NCBI GenBank assembly: GCA_965248815.1
Contig: CBDFKK010000008.1
Span: forward strand, 62,001-126,000
DNA length: 64,000 nucleotides
Source of the DNA: CBDFKK01 sp965248815
GTDB lineage: Bacteria; Pseudomonadota; Alphaproteobacteria; SMXP01
Direction: 5' to 3'
Shown: in pieces, positions 62,140 to 64,000 of the stretch
Numbering within the stretch: the stretch's first letter is position 1
How the letters are laid out: each line of letters starts with the position of its first letter
Program-made: the position numbers and the translations under genes
Notes under the pieces: model-generated
The model's input: the letters and a program-made list of their open reading frames with translations, nothing else
Told to the model about the DNA's origin: nothing
The model's database searches: none

Positions 62140-62408
62140 CCTTACAAATCAAAGAGGCAGTGCGTGAAAATACCTATGGGCTCATTGGGCTATGGGGCGA
62201 GTCTGGCGCCGGCAAGACGTATTCGGCGTTGAAGATCGCGCGGGGTATGGTCGGAGAGGCTGGCAAGATCGGCTTTATCGATACGGAGAACAGGCGCAGC
62301 CACTTTTACGCCGACACGGTGACCAAGTTTGATGTTATCGACCTCGACACTCCATTCACACCAGCTCGCTACCTGGAGGCGCTCACGGAATTTGAAAAAG
62401 CCGGATAC
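62136..62408 (+). pseudogene. Sak4/RecA-like phage ATPase, N-terminal part, interrupted by IS-A copy 4
   Basis: Walker A GLWGESGAGKTYSALK at residues 17-32. The ATG overlaps the nuclease stop (ATGA). The frame breaks at AGY where IS-A copy 4 entered. Without the IS and one duplicate the frame continues from 63930 as KAVVIDSMSHEW, the Walker B strand. The split is recent and clean. Confidence 0.85.
62401..62408. repeat. 8-bp target duplication, left copy
   Basis: CCGGATAC here and at 63922-63929, directly abutting the two IS-A ends. Confidence 0.9.
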
Positions 62409-62482
62409 TGTCCGTCATCAGATAAATTGGAACAGATTTTGATTTGAGCTAGCGGAGTATATGGCTCATCTGTTGTATCAGT

Positions 62483-63463
62483 TTAAGCAGCGGCTTTGCT
62501 GTGTTGCAAGCGCCGATGCTCGATCGTTTTTCGCTTGATCCTTTCTCTTTGCAATAGAATGGTTTGGCCGCGCCCAAAGTAAACATCTGCGGGCGTGAGG
62601 TTTTGCAGACTCTCGTGATAGCGCTGGTGATTGTAGTGACCCACGAACTCATCGATCTGCGCTTCAAGATCGCCAGGTAGGTAATAGTTTTCCAGCAAGA
62701 TGCGGTTCTTGAGCGTTTGATGCCAACGCTCGATTTTGCCTTGCGTTTGCGGATGATACGGCGCGCCGCGAACATGCCTCATGCCTTGATCATCCATCCA
62801 GTCAGCAAGATCGCCGGCAATATAACTTGAACCATTGTCAGATAGCAGACGCGGCTTGTGTGCGACATTTGCCTGATCGCAACCCGATGCCTCCAGAGCC
62901 ATTTCCAACGTATCAGTGACGTCTTCAGCTCTCATCGTGGTGCACAGCTTCCACGCAATGATGTAGCGCGAGAAGTCATCAAGAATCGTAGAGAGATAAA
63001 ACCAGCCCCAGCCGATGACCTTGAGGTAGGTGAAGTCGGTCTGCCACATTTGATTTGGCGCCGTGGTCTTGTCGCGGAACTCATTGGCAGCCTTGATGAC
63101 CACGAAGGCCGGGCTGGTAATCAGATCAAGAGCTTTGAGCAGGCGGTACACTGAAGCTTCGGATACAAAATAGCTTTGCGTATCAGTGAACCGCACTGCC
63201 AACTCGCGCGGGCTCAGTTCCGGTTCCTGAAGAGCCATATCGACGATCCGCTCTCGAATATCATCGGGGATGCGGTTCCACACGCGTTTTGGCTTGGGAG
63301 ACCGGTCTTCCAATGCTTGTACGCCACCACGCAAATACCGGTCGTACCATCGGTAAAACGTCGTTGCCGGGATGCCGAGCTTGTCCAGCGTCCGCAGCAC
63401 CGGGAGATGGGATCGCTCGACTAGGCGGATGATCTCGAGCTTCTCCGATGCGGGGTATCTCAT
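62483..63463 (-). CDS. IS-A transposase OrfB (copy 4)
   Basis: 326 residues with the same protein sequence as copies 1 and 3; intact DDE residues. Confidence 0.9.
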   Translation of the reverse strand: MRYPASEKLEIIRLVERSHLPVLRTLDKLGIPATTFYRWYDRYLRGGVQALEDRSPKPKRVWNRIPDDIRERIVDMALQEPELSPRELAVRFTDTQSYFVSEASVYRLLKALDLITSPAFVVIKAANEFRDKTTAPNQMWQTDFTYLKVIGWGWFYLSTILDDFSRYIIAWKLCTTMRAEDVTDTLEMALEASGCDQANVAHKPRLLSDNGSSYIAGDLADWMDDQGMRHVRGAPYHPQTQGKIERWHQTLKNRILLENYYLPGDLEAQIDEFVGHYNHQRYHESLQNLTPADVYFGRGQTILLQRERIKRKTIEHRRLQHSKAAA

Positions 63464-63834
63464 GCGCCGTCTCCCCCATCCCCGATCATGCTTTTTTTAA
63501 GCAGCCGGTTCTCCAGCACCTGTTCGGCAAGCGCTTCCTTGAGGTCATGCCTCTCGCGGCGCAGGTCCTTGACCTCGCCCGAGGACGCCTGGCGGGCGGT
63601 ATCCCCCGAAAGCCGCTTCTTGCCGGCTTCCAGGAACTCCTTCGACCAGCTGTAGTAGAGGCTCTCGGCGATCCCTTCCCGACGGCACAGCTCGGCGATG
63701 CTGTCCTCGCCGCGCAGGCCCGAGAGCACAATCCGGATCTTCTCTTCAGCTGAATATTGCTTGCGCGTCTTGCGCCGGATGTCCCGTACCGCCGTCTCGG
63801 CGCCGTCCTTCAAACTCATGGATTTCTGGCTCAT
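63460..63834 (-). CDS. IS-A OrfA (copy 4)
   Basis: 124 residues, same sequence as copies 1 and 3; overlaps orfB by ATGA. Confidence 0.88.
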   Translation of the reverse strand: MSQKSMSLKDGAETAVRDIRRKTRKQYSAEEKIRIVLSGLRGEDSIAELCRREGIAESLYYSWSKEFLEAGKKRLSGDTARQASSGEVKDLRRERHDLKEALAEQVLENRLLKKSMIGDGGDGA

Positions 63835-63929
63835 CTGCGTTCCCTTCGGTCACGACGATGAGCCAGAAATCCTCCGTTACACAATCAACTCCATCTGTCC
63901 CACAGGCGCTGATGTCAGACACCGGATAC

Positions 63930-64000
63930 AAGGCAGTCGTTATTGACTCCATGAGTCACGAGTGGAACGGCGTTGGCGGCTGCCTGGAGATGGCCGAGGA
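63930..64000 (+). pseudogene. Continuation of the interrupted Sak4/RecA-like ATPase
   Basis: After the right target duplication the frame reads KAVVIDSMSHEWNGVG and CLEMAE, a Walker B (VVIDS) followed by the SHEW-G segment seen in phage Sak4-like ATPases. It continues beyond the window edge. Confidence 0.8.

Larger units (their letters stand above)
62409..63921 (-). mobile_element. IS-A copy 4 with 8-bp target duplication
   Basis: Terminal repeats as in the other copies. This is the only IS-A copy in the window with matching flanks (CCGGATAC), so it is a genuine single insertion. Confidence 0.94.

Noticed and set aside
1..64000. CRISPR array or rRNA genes
   Set aside because: No regularly spaced direct repeats with unique spacers and no rRNA signature were seen.

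Overview
The window looks like alphaproteobacterial chromosome carrying a heavily rearranged accessory load. The clade is inferred from gene content (GapR-like protein, alphaproteobacterial-type tRNA-Asp, DUF1838/Rieske/acetoacetate-decarboxylase-like enzymes, many Tat- or Sec-exported oxidoreductases); no marker gene in the window proves it.

Left and centre (1-46.7 kb) is metabolic chromosome: SDR, MDR and FMN reductases, alpha/beta hydrolases, M48 and DUF898 envelope proteins, a DUF481 outer-membrane protein, a Tat-exported amidohydrolase and amine oxidase, a DUF1838 protein, an MFS transporter, a Rieske oxygenase, an oligopeptide-type binding protein, and a 1,117-residue M1-M28-PDZ peptidase fusion. 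Several cytosolic enzyme families appear here in versions with signal peptides.

This chromosome is cut repeatedly by insertion sequences. One IS407-group element sits at 2778-4047 with a clean 4-bp target duplication and a well-phased -1 frameshift heptamer. A second element (called IS-A here) has full-length copies at 4144-5656, 17169-18680, 25891-27403 and 62409-63921, plus a fragment at 19183-20022. A third (IS-B) is complete at 47665-48894 and fragmentary at 18681-19182. Only the last IS-A copy keeps a target duplication (8 bp). The other three truncate a different gene on each side, as expected after recombination between copies or misjoining at repeats. Broken genes include an amine oxidase, a hybrid histidine kinase, a glycosyltransferase, a methyltransferase, an MBOAT acyltransferase and a phage ATPase.

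From about 46.9 kb to the right edge lies a prophage-like or integrative element. Its left border is marked by the 3' half of a tRNA-Val(UAC) whose CCA end faces the chromosome. It encodes a DUF1367 protein, terminase small subunit, tyrosine recombinase, Cro-like and LexA/CI-like regulators with an operator region, and an early rightward operon with a PD-(D/E)XK nuclease and a Sak4/RecA-like ATPase. The leftward operon encodes a GapR-like protein, VRR-NUC nuclease, adenine methyltransferase, stand-alone DnaA domain IV protein and DUF1376 protein. Many genes overlap by ATGA, GTGA or TGATG, and this reveals very small genes of 22 to 59 codons.

The most interesting feature is a replication/segregation-like signature in this element. 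There are eleven perfect TTATCCACA DnaA boxes between 50.2 and 57.1 kb, including two abutting exact 22-bp iterons and a second diverged copy of the same block 0.8 kb away. Two boxes bracket the integrase promoter. A 14/16 match to the ParB parS site directly abuts another box. The element also makes its own DnaA-type DNA-binding domain, which is a plausible ligand for the boxes. Two orphan intrinsic terminators with plausible promoters, one beside the parS-like site and one between the two iteron blocks, could define small RNAs.
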